NCBI GenBank assembly: GCA_023168345.1 | Contig: AP025689.1 | Span: 742,001 to 806,000, forward strand | Direction of reading: 5' to 3' | DNA length: 64,000 nt | Origin: Lysinibacillus sp. PLM2 | Lineage (GTDB): Bacteria; Bacillota; Bacilli; Bacillales_A; Planococcaceae | Shown: positions 49,105 to 58,219 of the stretch, piece after piece | Layout of the letters: every line of letters begins with the position of its first letter | Numbering within the stretch: position 1 is the first letter of the stretch | Translations under genes and position numbers: made by a program | The notes under the pieces: model-generated | The model's input: only the letters and a program-made list of their open reading frames with translations | Database searches by the model: none | Told to the model about the DNA's origin: nothing

Positions 49105-50952
49105 ATGAGTTATCAAAAAAGAATTGTCACGTTTTTTATAATTGATTCGTGTATTGTAATCTCCGCAATCTTTATAAGTTACTGGATACTAAATCCAACG
49201 ATAAACATATATTCTGATAAATTAATAGTATTAAGTGCTATTACCCTACTTATAAGTCATCATATTGCTGCCTATTTTTTTCATCTTTATAATCGCATGT
49301 GGAGTGTTGCCTCTGCTCGTGAACTTTTAACAATCTGTTTTGCAGTTACAATTTCAGTTGTAACTGCAAGCATAATACAATACATAATCAATCAAGATGT
49401 TTATTTTAGAGTAATGGCTGTTACGTGGTCTCTTCATATTATTATGATTGGTGGATCACGCTTCATCTTGCGTCTACTACATGATAAAGAATCATTAAAT
49501 AATACAGATAATTTAAAAAGAATTTTAATTGTTGGTGCTGGTCAAGGCGGAACTATACTTATTCGAAACTTAAAACATAATCCTAACACAGATTTTATAC
49601 CAATCGGATTTATTGATGATGATTTAAATAAGCAAAATCTAAAATTAATGAATGTTACTGTTTTAGGAACAACAAATGATATTCCTAAAATTGTTGAGAA
49701 GAATAAAATAGATGAAATCATAATCGCAATACCATCTTTAGGTAAATTTGGAATTAGGAGTATTTATAATCGCTGTGCAAAGGCAAATATAAAAGTTAAA
49801 ATAATGCCAAAAATTGAAGATGTTATAACAGGTAATATATCAGTTAATGATATTAAAGAAGTAAATATTGAAGATTTACTTGGTCGTGAAGAAGTAAAAC
49901 TAGATATGATTTCTATTTCTAAAAATTTAACTGAAAAAGTAATATTGGTAACAGGAGCAGGAGGATCTATTGGATCTGAAATTTGTAGGCAAGTATTATC
50001 TTTTAAGCCTAAAAAACTTATTTTATTAGGTCATGGTGAAAACTCAATTTATACAATAAATTTAGAATTGAAAGAAAAGTATATAGAAAGCAAAAGTGAA
50101 ATAATACCTGTAATTGCAGATGTACAAGATCGGAAAAGAATTTTTGAAATTATTCAGTATTATCAACCAGATGTAATATACCATGCTGCAGCACATAAAC
50201 ACGTACCATTGATGGAAGAAAACCCGATTGAAGCAGTGAAAAATAATATATTCGGTACAAAAAATGTAGCAGAAGCAGCGCATGAATTTAGAGTTCGGAA
50301 TTTTGTTTTAATTTCTACAGATAAAGCTGTTAACCCTACAAATGTAATGGGTTCAACAAAAAGAATTGCCGAAATGGTTATACAGAATTTAGCAAGAAAT
50401 AGTTTAACAACTTTTGCAGCTGTTCGTTTTGGTAATGTGCTTGGTTCTCGTGGAAGTGTTGTACCAAGGTTCAAGTCGCAAATTGCTAATGGGGGACCTG
50501 TTACAGTAACACATCCAGACATGACTAGATATTTTATGACGATTCCCGAAGCGTCTCGCCTCGTTCTACAAGCAGGAGCGTTAGCAGTGGGTGGTGAGGT
50601 ATTCGTACTTGATATGGGGGAACCAGTAAAAATTGTGGACTTAGCAAAAAACTTAATTAATTTATCTGGATTTAAAGAAGATGAGATAAAAATTGAATTT
50701 TCAGGTATTCGACCGGGTGAAAAAATGTATGAAGAACTTCTAAATGAAAAAGAAATTCAGAAGGAACATATTTATCCAAAAATTCATGTAGGCAAAGCGA
50801 ATTGTATGGAAGAATATCAACTTAAAGTATTATTAAATGAATTAGAATATTTAGATGATACTAAATTACTAAAGAAAAAACTTATCAATGTGGCTAATGG
50901 AAAAGATTGGATGGAAGTGGAAAAATTAATTAATGAAGTGGTTGGTAAATAA
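49105..50952 (+). CDS. membrane-bound UDP-sugar 4,6-dehydratase (CapD/WbpM family)
   Basis: This 615-residue protein has four N-terminal membrane helices (about 8-110), a CoA-binding-like Rossmann region (IVGAGQGGTILIRNL, about 140-250) and a second SDR domain. That domain has the NAD motif GAGGSIG at 284-290, HAAAHKHVPLMEENP, the ISTDKAVNPTNVMGSTKR active site with Met in place of Tyr, and GLRPGEK-type GIRPGEKMYEEL. The family removes water from UDP-GlcNAc to give the 4-keto-6-deoxy sugar, precursor of QuiNAc, FucNAc or bacillosamine. It sits just upstream of an initiating transferase and a reductase-like SDR. Confidence 0.93.
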   Translation: MSYQKRIVTFFIIDSCIVISAIFISYWILNPTINIYSDKLIVLSAITLLISHHIAAYFFHLYNRMWSVASARELLTICFAVTISVVTASIIQYIINQDVYFRVMAVTWSLHIIMIGGSRFILRLLHDKESLNNTDNLKRILIVGAGQGGTILIRNLKHNPNTDFIPIGFIDDDLNKQNLKLMNVTVLGTTNDIPKIVEKNKIDEIIIAIPSLGKFGIRSIYNRCAKANIKVKIMPKIEDVITGNISVNDIKEVNIEDLLGREEVKLDMISISKNLTEKVILVTGAGGSIGSEICRQVLSFKPKKLILLGHGENSIYTINLELKEKYIESKSEIIPVIADVQDRKRIFEIIQYYQPDVIYHAAAHKHVPLMEENPIEAVKNNIFGTKNVAEAAHEFRVRNFVLISTDKAVNPTNVMGSTKRIAEMVIQNLARNSLTTFAAVRFGNVLGSRGSVVPRFKSQIANGGPVTVTHPDMTRYFMTIPEASRLVLQAGALAVGGEVFVLDMGEPVKIVDLAKNLINLSGFKEDEIKIEFSGIRPGEKMYEELLNEKEIQKEHIYPKIHVGKANCMEEYQLKVLLNELEYLDDTKLLKKKLINVANGKDWMEVEKLINEVVGK

Positions 50953-51065
50953 CAATCTAGTTTAAACGCCTATTTTCTCACTTTAAACTGTACTTAATTC
51001 ACTTCAAAAGTTTTTATGTTAGGTGATAAATTTATGCATTTATTTTTTAAAAGGAGAGGGTATAT

Positions 51066-51665
51066 CTGTATAAATTAATTAAAAGGTTCTTAGATATCAT
51101 ATTATCACTATTATGTATGATTCTGTTATCGCCTATATTCTTATTAATATTTATTTTTATAAAAATAGATTCTAAAGGTCCTATTTTCTTTAAACAAAAA
51201 AGAGTTGGGTATAAGAAAAGATATTTTTATATTTTAAAGTTTAGAACCATGAAAATCGAAACTCCCAGTGACATGCCTACCCATTTATTAAATAACTCAG
51301 ATCAATATATTACAAGAGTTGGTAAGTATTTAAGGAAAACTAGTTTAGATGAATTACCCCAATTGTGGAATGTATTAAAAGGAGAAATGAGTTTAATTGG
51401 ACCGAGACCTGCTCTATGGAATCAGTATGATTTAATTGAAGAACGAGATAAATATGGTGCTAATGATATTTTACCAGGTCTTACAGGTTGGGCACAAATT
51501 AATGGTAGGGATGAGTTACCCATCGATATTAAGGCAAAACTTGATGGTGAATATGTTGAAAAAATAAGCTTTATGTTGGATTGTAAATGTTTTGTAAAAA
51601 CAATTTTTAGTGTTTTGAAGAGTGAAGGGGTAGTTGAAGGTAGTAGACAAAAAATAGAAAAGTAG
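51066..51665 (+). CDS. undecaprenyl-phosphate sugar-1-phosphate transferase (initiating), CTG start
   Basis: This 199-residue bacterial sugar transferase (PglC/WcaJ C-terminal type) moves a sugar-1-phosphate onto undecaprenyl phosphate and so starts the glycan. It has one N-terminal reentrant/membrane helix, then DSKGPIFFKQKRVG, FRTMK, LRKTSLDELPQLWNVLKGEMS and GPRPALW. The family N terminus YKLIKRFLDII is encoded from 51069, but no ATG, GTG or TTG precedes it in frame before the TAA at 51048. CTG 51066 lies nine bases after AAGGAG, so a CTG start is the best reading. ATG 51117 would remove the conserved N terminus. Confidence 0.9.
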   Translation: MYKLIKRFLDIILSLLCMILLSPIFLLIFIFIKIDSKGPIFFKQKRVGYKKRYFYILKFRTMKIETPSDMPTHLLNNSDQYITRVGKYLRKTSLDELPQLWNVLKGEMSLIGPRPALWNQYDLIEERDKYGANDILPGLTGWAQINGRDELPIDIKAKLDGEYVEKISFMLDCKCFVKTIFSVLKSEGVVEGSRQKIEK

Positions 51666-51695
51666 AAACAGTATTTGAAAGGGTAATAAATAATT

Positions 51696-52595
51696 ATGTT
51701 ATTAATAACTGGAATTACAGGACATACTGGTGGTTATTTTTTACAAGAATTAATTAAAAATAATTATAATGGTCCAATTCGATGCATTGTTAGAAAAACT
51801 TCTGATACAGCTTTGATTGATAAAAGTGGGTTAAATATTGAAAAGGTATATGGTGATATTACAGATTTAAACTTTCTTGAAAAGTGTATGAAGGGAATAA
51901 AAACAGTTTTTCATATAATTAATATTAGACACACATTAACAATTTTAAAAGTAGCTCTCAAACATGATGTTTCTAGAATGATTTGTGTACATACAACTGG
52001 AATATATTCTAAATTTAGAAACGCTTCTTCAGAATATATTGAAATAGAAGGACAAATTAAAAAAATAGTAAATGATTCTAAAATAAAAATGACCATATTA
52101 AGACCAACAATGATATATGGTGATTTATGTGATCATAATATGAGTAAATTTATTAAAATGGTTGATAAATTCCCTATTTTCCCTGTAATTAATAAAGGGT
52201 CTTGTTTAATTCAACCAGTTAATGCAAGAGACTTAGGAAAGGCTTATTATGCAGTTTTAATGACAGATTCTGAGACTTTAAAGTATGAATATAATTTATC
52301 TGGACATAATCCGATAACGATGCTTAAATCATTTCAACTGATAAGTAAAAATTTGAATAAAAAGAGAATATTTATTAATTGCCCTTTATCAATCGGTGTC
52401 TTACTTGCTAAGATTTTAAAGTTAAGTACATTTAGTAAAATAGATTATATTGAAAAAGTTCAACGTATGAGTGAAGATAGATGTTTCTCTCATGAAGATG
52501 CTAAAAATGACTTTAATTATCAGACTGAGCGTTTTGAAATAGGAATTGAGAGGGAAGTAAAACAATACTTAGAAAGAAGAAGTAGAATTATATGA
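51696..52595 (+). CDS. NAD(P)-binding SDR, atypical; possible 4-keto reductase
   Basis: This 299-residue cytosolic protein has an N-terminal Rossmann motif GITGHTGGYF, an acidic GDITDL segment and LRPTMIYGD, typical of extended or atypical SDRs. The active-site Tyr-Lys is less clear than usual (SSEYIEIEGQIKK). The neighbour order 4,6-dehydratase, initiating transferase, SDR matches that of UDP-QuiNAc pathways (WbpM/WbpV and R. etli WreV/WreQ). A role as 4-reductase is therefore plausible but is inferred from context only. Its stop overlaps the next start (ATGA). Confidence 0.75.
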   Translation: MLLITGITGHTGGYFLQELIKNNYNGPIRCIVRKTSDTALIDKSGLNIEKVYGDITDLNFLEKCMKGIKTVFHIINIRHTLTILKVALKHDVSRMICVHTTGIYSKFRNASSEYIEIEGQIKKIVNDSKIKMTILRPTMIYGDLCDHNMSKFIKMVDKFPIFPVINKGSCLIQPVNARDLGKAYYAVLMTDSETLKYEYNLSGHNPITMLKSFQLISKNLNKKRIFINCPLSIGVLLAKILKLSTFSKIDYIEKVQRMSEDRCFSHEDAKNDFNYQTERFEIGIEREVKQYLERRSRII

Positions 52596-53731
52596 GTAAA
52601 ATACTTTTTTTAGCAAATCATTTTATTACCCTTTATAATTTTCGTAAGGAACTAATTAAAAGAATTGTTGATGAGGGGCATGAAGTATATTTATCTATTC
52701 CAGCTTCAGATCAAAATGAGTTTTTTAGAGAGTTGGGTTGTGAAATTATTGAAACTCCAATTGATCGTAGAGGAGTAAATCCGGTAAAAGATATAAAATT
52801 AATTCTTTCTTATCATCTATTAATTAAACAACTAAAGCCTGATATAATTTTTTCGTACACTATTAAACCGAATATTTATGGATCTATGATATCTAATATA
52901 TTGAAAATTAAACAAGTTTCAAATGTAACCGGTACTGGTGCAACTTTTATTAATAATAATTTAATTAGTAAAGTAGCTAAAGCATTTTATAAAATTTCAA
53001 TCAAACATTCCTATAAAGTATTTTTCCAAAATAAAGGTGATTGTGAGTTTTTTATAAAAAACAAAATGATAAAATCAAATTATGATATATTACCTGGTTC
53101 AGGTGTTAACCTTGAACATTTTAAATACTCAAATTTACCACATGATAATGAAACAAACTTTATTTTTATAGGTCGTATTATGAAATTAAAAGGTATTGAT
53201 GAGTATTTAAAAGCTGCACAAGTCATTAAATCAGAGTTTCCTAACACTAATTTTTTTGTAGCAGGATTTATTGAAGAAGAAAAATATAAAAAGATTATTG
53301 ATGATTACAACAACAATGGAATTATTAATTATATAGGTTTTCAAAAAGATATAAAATCATGGATTGAAAAATGTCATTGTACAATACTCCCATCTTATGG
53401 TGGCGAAGGTGTACCAAATGTTTTATTAGAATCAGCAGCTATGGGACGGATTTGTATTGCAAGTAATATAGATGGATCGAAGGAAGTCATAGATAATTAT
53501 ACAACTGGTTATTTATTTGAGAAAGGTAATGAACAAGATTTAATTAATAAAATAAAATTATTCTTAAATCAAAGTTCAGATAATAAAAGGGCTATGGGTA
53601 TTCGCAGTAGAGAAAAAATGATAAAAGAATTTAATCGTGAATTTATTATTGATAAGTATTTAAAAGAAATTAAATTACTGGAAGTGGAGAAGAATGATGG
53701 TAAGAAAAAGGGAACTTTTACAAAAGTATAG
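52592..53731 (+). CDS. glycosyltransferase family 4
   Basis: This 379-residue GT-B enzyme extends the lipid-linked glycan on the inner membrane face. The N-terminal acceptor half starts ILFLANHFITLYNFRKELI, and the C-terminal donor half has FIGRIMKLKGIDEYLKAA, GFQKDIKSWIEKC and the EX7E-like segment LPSYGGEGVPNVLLESAAMG. The sugar specificity cannot be told from sequence. It overlaps the SDR gene by four bases and the acyltransferase gene by 38 bases. Confidence 0.9.
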   Translation: MSKILFLANHFITLYNFRKELIKRIVDEGHEVYLSIPASDQNEFFRELGCEIIETPIDRRGVNPVKDIKLILSYHLLIKQLKPDIIFSYTIKPNIYGSMISNILKIKQVSNVTGTGATFINNNLISKVAKAFYKISIKHSYKVFFQNKGDCEFFIKNKMIKSNYDILPGSGVNLEHFKYSNLPHDNETNFIFIGRIMKLKGIDEYLKAAQVIKSEFPNTNFFVAGFIEEEKYKKIIDDYNNNGIINYIGFQKDIKSWIEKCHCTILPSYGGEGVPNVLLESAAMGRICIASNIDGSKEVIDNYTTGYLFEKGNEQDLINKIKLFLNQSSDNKRAMGIRSREKMIKEFNREFIIDKYLKEIKLLEVEKNDGKKKGTFTKV

Positions 53732-54266
53732 AATCATAATCAATTTTATTCTTAAGTTATCCAAAATATTTCCAAAAGGTTTCTATTTAAAGCTATTAAA
53801 AATAATTAGAAGTCATGATAATCATTTTGCAATGTTATTAAGGTATATTTGTTTAAAAAACTGTGCTAAAAGCTGTGGAGAAAATGTCGCAATATTTTCA
53901 AATGTTTATCTATTAAGAGTCCAAAATTTAGTTATTGGTGATAATGTAAGTATCCATCCTTTATGTTATATAGATGCGATTGGTGGAATTGAAATTGGAA
54001 ATGATGTGTCAATTGCACATAATACTACCATAATGTCAGAGGAACACATCTTTACTGACATTAACAGAAACATAAAAGATCAAGGATGTGAGTATAAAGA
54101 GACTAAAATTGAAAATAATGTTTGGATTGGAGCTGGTTGTAGAATTTTAGCTGGTACAACAATACAAAGTGGAAGTATCATTGCAGCTGGAGCTGTTGTA
54201 ACAAAGGATGTTGAAGAAAATATAATTGTTGGAGGAGTTCCAGCTAAGCGAATAAAGGGAAGGTAA
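53694..54266 (+). CDS. hexapeptide-repeat acyltransferase (WcaF/MaeB-type)
   Basis: This 190-residue protein has a left-handed beta-helix built from repeats such as VIGDNVSIHPLCYIDAIG, IEIGNDVSIAHNTTI, IENNVWIGAGCRIL and IQSGSIIAAGAVV, ending in the family tail GVPAKRIKG. It probably O-acetylates a glycan residue or sugar intermediate. A basic, hydrophobic N terminus (about 1-40) may bind the membrane. ATG 53694 (or 53697) lies inside the end of the upstream gene, after GTGGAGAAG. Confidence 0.87.
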   Translation: MMVRKRELLQKYRIIINFILKLSKIFPKGFYLKLLKIIRSHDNHFAMLLRYICLKNCAKSCGENVAIFSNVYLLRVQNLVIGDNVSIHPLCYIDAIGGIEIGNDVSIAHNTTIMSEEHIFTDINRNIKDQGCEYKETKIENNVWIGAGCRILAGTTIQSGSIIAAGAVVTKDVEENIIVGGVPAKRIKGR

Positions 54267-54272
54267 TTTTTT

Positions 54273-55448
54273 ATGAAACTGTTATTTGCTCACGACCATA
54301 CTTTTTATAAATATGGAGATCAATACTTTAGTACAGGTGGCTTATCAAAGAAAATGTTAGAAAGATATACAAAAGTTTTCGATGAAGTCACTGTTATTAG
54401 TAGACAAAAGATATTAACCGAACCTAATAATAATTTAACATTAGCTAGTACCGATAGAGTGAAATTTTTGGACATTCCCAATATTAAATCTTTAAATGGT
54501 TTATTAAAATATAATTTAGCCCAAAAAAAGATAGAACAAGAAGTTAAAAAGTGTGATTATTTAATTTCACGTTTACCCAGTTCCATAGGTGCATTAGCAA
54601 TTAGTAAAGCTAAAAAACTCAATAAACCCTATTTAATAGAATTAGTAGCTTGTCCATGGGATGAACTATGGAATCATAGTCTGAAGGGTAAAATAATAGC
54701 ACCATATAACTATTTTAAAACTAAAAAATTAGTAGGCGAGTCAAAATATGTTCTCTATGTAACGAATAAATTTCTACAATTAAGATATCCAACTAGTGGA
54801 CTAAATATAAACTGTTCAAATGTTTCATTAAAAGATATTGATTCCGAAGTTTTAAAAGGTAGAATAAGTAAAATTTGCTTAAAAAATAATTCAACGAAAA
54901 TTATTTTAGGAACTACTGCAGCGGTAAATGTGAAATATAAAGGACAACAATATATCATAGAAGCTTTAGGTAAATTAAAAAAAGAAGGTATTACAAATTA
55001 TGAATATCAGTTGGTCGGTGGAGGTGATATAACTTATTTAAAAAGTATTGCTGAAAAAAACGACGTGCTTAATCAAATCAAATTTTTAGGGTTAAAAAAG
55101 CATGATGAAGTTTATGATTGGTTAGATTCAATTGACATATATGCTCAACCGAGTAGACAAGAAGGTTTACCTAGAGCATTAATTGAAGCTATGAGTAGAG
55201 GAATCCCTTCTTTAGGAGCTAATACTGCTGGTATTCCAGAATTATTAGAAGAAGAATTTATTTTTAGTAATTCAAAAAAGAATATTTTAGAAATAGTTTC
55301 CATTTTAAATAAATTTTTGGATATATCTATTATGAAAAAACAAGCTATTAGAAATTTTGAGGAATCGAAAAAGTATCAAAGTGACATAATTGAATTTAAT
55401 AGAATTACTTTCTTCAATAGATTCATAGAAGAGAATAATAAGCAATAA
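54273..55448 (+). CDS. glycosyltransferase family 4
   Basis: This 391-residue GT-B protein has donor-domain features at the C terminus: YKGQQYIIEALGKLKKEG, LVGGGD, IKFLGLKKHDEVYDWL and the EX7E segment PSRQEGLPRALIEAMSRGIP. The N-terminal half begins LLFAHDHTFYKYGDQYFSTGG, seen in family-4 enzymes of capsule loci. The transferred sugar is unknown. It is seven bases after the acyltransferase gene. Confidence 0.88.
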   Translation: MKLLFAHDHTFYKYGDQYFSTGGLSKKMLERYTKVFDEVTVISRQKILTEPNNNLTLASTDRVKFLDIPNIKSLNGLLKYNLAQKKIEQEVKKCDYLISRLPSSIGALAISKAKKLNKPYLIELVACPWDELWNHSLKGKIIAPYNYFKTKKLVGESKYVLYVTNKFLQLRYPTSGLNINCSNVSLKDIDSEVLKGRISKICLKNNSTKIILGTTAAVNVKYKGQQYIIEALGKLKKEGITNYEYQLVGGGDITYLKSIAEKNDVLNQIKFLGLKKHDEVYDWLDSIDIYAQPSRQEGLPRALIEAMSRGIPSLGANTAGIPELLEEEFIFSNSKKNILEIVSILNKFLDISIMKKQAIRNFEESKKYQSDIIEFNRITFFNRFIEENNKQ

Positions 55449-55520
55449 TTAAAATAGGAATACAATAGATTAATATTGGTACAATTTTTTATTAAAATTT
55501 GTACAATACGAGGTGTAATT

Positions 55521-56744
55521 TTGAAAAAATTTTTTAAAAATATATCTTGGACTATATTTGGAAACGGATTTTCTTCACTAGCTAAATGGCTTGTAGTAAT
55601 ATTAATTGCAAAATTACTTTCTGCCAAGGATGTAGGTGTATATTCATTAGCATTTGCTTTAACAGCTCCAATTACTTTATTTGCTAATATGAAGCTAAGG
55701 TCTTTATTTGTTACAGATTCTGAGAATCGCTTTAGTAATTATATTGTTATTAGGCATATTTTTAATTTCGGAGCAATTATTATTTTCTTAATTATCGGTG
55801 CATTTTTTTATAGAGAGTATTTACTTGTTATATTATTAGTTGGCATATCTAAAATTTTAGATTTAAATTCGGATATATATTATTCATATCCACATAAGCT
55901 GGGTAATTTAGATTATATTGGTAAAACAATAATTATTAAGAATATAATACTAATCATTGTATTTTATATTAGCATTATCTTAACTAATAATTTAGTTGAA
56001 TCATTATTAATTATGACCCTTAGTCAGGTAGTAATCTTTCTAATTGAAAAGAATTTGATTTCGAAAAAATTTGATATCAATTCTAAACCTGTTAACAAAG
56101 AAAGAGTTATTAATATTTTAAAACTCGGTTTGCCCTTAGGGGTAATATCAATGATATATACTATTATTACAAATGTTCCAAGATACGTTCTTGAATTTTA
56201 TTATGGAGCTACAATCTTAGGGTATTTTGCAGCAATTATGTATATAGTAACAGCTTCTAATCTTTTTTTAACAGCTATTTCACAAGTGTTTTTACCAAGG
56301 CTTTCAAAATTATATAAAGAACAAAATATAATTAAGTTTAGAAAGTATTTATATAATTATTTATTATTAATTACATTTATTTTTGGGGTACTATTTACTA
56401 TTTTTATTTTTATTTTTGGGGAAGAAATACTTTATCTTTTGTACGGTGGAGATTATGTTAAGTATCATAAAGTGTTCTTTATAGTAGTATTAGCAGTTAC
56501 AGTAAATATGCTTAGTTCGAACTTAGACATTGCTTTGATTGCAATTCATAATATTAGAAACCAATTACCAATGTTTATTTTTAATTTATTTATAGCTATA
56601 CTATTTAGTATGTTTTTAGTTAAAAGTTTCGGTATATATGGGGCGGCTATATCACTACTTTTAAGTTATTTAATATTATTTGTTCTAAGATTATATATTT
56701 TAGAAAAGAAATTAAGGGTTGATTATAAACAATTTGGAAAATGA
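55521..56744 (+). CDS. Wzx-type flippase (polysaccharide biosynthesis, MOP superfamily)
   Basis: This 407-residue protein has about 12-14 membrane helices with few charged loops, the layout of O-unit flippases. The N terminus ISWTIFGNGFSSLAKWLVV and LPLGVISMIYTIITNVPRY are typical of the family. It should move undecaprenyl-linked repeat units across the membrane. The start is TTG 55521 with GAGGTGT upstream; the frame is open 15 codons earlier but lacks a site. It precedes the polymerase by 10 bases. Confidence 0.88.
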   Translation: MKKFFKNISWTIFGNGFSSLAKWLVVILIAKLLSAKDVGVYSLAFALTAPITLFANMKLRSLFVTDSENRFSNYIVIRHIFNFGAIIIFLIIGAFFYREYLLVILLVGISKILDLNSDIYYSYPHKLGNLDYIGKTIIIKNIILIIVFYISIILTNNLVESLLIMTLSQVVIFLIEKNLISKKFDINSKPVNKERVINILKLGLPLGVISMIYTIITNVPRYVLEFYYGATILGYFAAIMYIVTASNLFLTAISQVFLPRLSKLYKEQNIIKFRKYLYNYLLLITFIFGVLFTIFIFIFGEEILYLLYGGDYVKYHKVFFIVVLAVTVNMLSSNLDIALIAIHNIRNQLPMFIFNLFIAILFSMFLVKSFGIYGAAISLLLSYLILFVLRLYILEKKLRVDYKQFGK

Positions 56745-56754
56745 GTGAAACAAA

Positions 56755-58065
56755 ATGTATCGACAGTATATAAAACTTTCTTTGTTCTTAATATTACTAG
56801 CATGGTCTTTTTTATTTCTTTTTTTTGATGATTTAATTTATGGTGTCATTTCATTACTATTACTTACTCTTTGTGCATTGATAATAAGTAATTTAGAATT
56901 GAATCATCCTTTAACATGGTTCGCACCAGCTTATTTTTTGTATTCTTCTTCTTTATCAATATTAACATTATTTAATGAAGTAGATATGAGATTTAATATA
57001 AAAGAAACAGTACAACTTGAATGGATAGGGTTATTCTGTATCATTTTGATATTTTTAATTCCTTTTTTAAAAAACGAAGAAAATTTATCAATAAATATGA
57101 ATCAGAAAGAAATCATAAAAATTAAAGATTTAGGCTTTATCACTAGACCGATCTATTTATTTTCAATCTTAATATTAATATTGTATCTAGGTTATGTTTA
57201 TGCAAATGGTTTAAGTACGAAAAGAATGATTGCACTTGATGAATCGGGTATTCATAGCCTTAGGTTATTTATACCAATTTATGTTTTATGTTTTGTACTT
57301 TTAGTAATTGAAAAACTTATAATAAATAATAAATTCCCTTTATATTTTTACGCATTTAATTTGTTATTTGCAATGTCTATTCTACTAGTCATTGGAGAAA
57401 GGGATGTACTCTTAAGAGTTTTAATAGTAGTTCTATTTTTAACTCATCTACTATATAAGAAGTTTAAAAAACTTTATATTATTTTATTGGCATTATGTGG
57501 ATTGATTACATTACCTATATTAGGTAAGTTGAAAAGTGCATTATTTGATACTCAAACGAATGGTGAAGAAAATAGTATTTTATATAATTTATTAAGTGGG
57601 GAATTTTATTCAGCTTCTAGAAATTTAAATACTTTATTGAATAATATTGGAGAATGGGAATTTTTCTTTGGGAAAACTTTTCTTTATGACATTGAAAGAG
57701 CTTTTTTTAATGGAGATAGATCACCTGTTGTATGGTTTAATAATACATTCCATCCTGAAGTAGTTGAAGCAGGTGGGGGATATGGATTTTCTATAATGGG
57801 TGAAGGGTACATTAATTTTGGTGTTCTAGGTTTAATAATAGTTGCTGCTATTCTTGGTTTTATTCTCAAATTTTTATATTATTCTTCTCAAAAAAGTCTA
57901 ATCTGGCTTTTAATCTATATCACTGCAGTACCAATTTTTATTTATTTAATTAGAGCAGATTTTGCTAATTTACTATCTCAAGTATTGAAACAAATTATAT
58001 TCCCAATTGCTATTTTATTAGTAACAAAAGAGATTTTAAGGAAAGCAACTGAGAATAAAAGTTAA
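56755..58065 (+). CDS. Wzy-type O-antigen/oligosaccharide polymerase
   Basis: This 436-residue protein has about 11-12 membrane segments, a large outer loop near 275-340 (ENSILYNLLSGEFYSASRNL) and the GERDVLLR and GGGYGFSIMGEGYINFG motifs seen in the oligosaccharide repeat-unit polymerase family. It should join repeat units after Wzx export, with chain length set by the Wzz-like protein. It is the second ligase/polymerase-type protein of the block. A short AT hairpin with five Ts (about 58068-58084) may end the operon weakly. Confidence 0.82.
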   Translation: MYRQYIKLSLFLILLAWSFLFLFFDDLIYGVISLLLLTLCALIISNLELNHPLTWFAPAYFLYSSSLSILTLFNEVDMRFNIKETVQLEWIGLFCIILIFLIPFLKNEENLSINMNQKEIIKIKDLGFITRPIYLFSILILILYLGYVYANGLSTKRMIALDESGIHSLRLFIPIYVLCFVLLVIEKLIINNKFPLYFYAFNLLFAMSILLVIGERDVLLRVLIVVLFLTHLLYKKFKKLYIILLALCGLITLPILGKLKSALFDTQTNGEENSILYNLLSGEFYSASRNLNTLLNNIGEWEFFFGKTFLYDIERAFFNGDRSPVVWFNNTFHPEVVEAGGGYGFSIMGEGYINFGVLGLIIVAAILGFILKFLYYSSQKSLIWLLIYITAVPIFIYLIRADFANLLSQVLKQIIFPIAILLVTKEILRKATENKS

Positions 58066-58156
58066 TTAATATAGTATTAATTTTTGCGCTACAATATCCA
58101 TGATTGAAAAGTCCAATATGGTTTCACAGAACAAAGCTTAGTTTTTGTATGAAATT

Positions 58157-58185
58157 TTGATATAACTCTTAGGTCATAATATTAA
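58157..58185 (+). promoter_or_regulatory. candidate promoter of the UDP-glucose dehydrogenase gene
   Basis: TTGATA (58157-58162), a 17-bp spacer and TATTAA (58180-58185), 35 bases before the start codon. Confidence 0.5.
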
Positions 58186-58219
58186 TAATGCAAGCACACA
58201 TTAGGAAGGAAGGTTTAGC

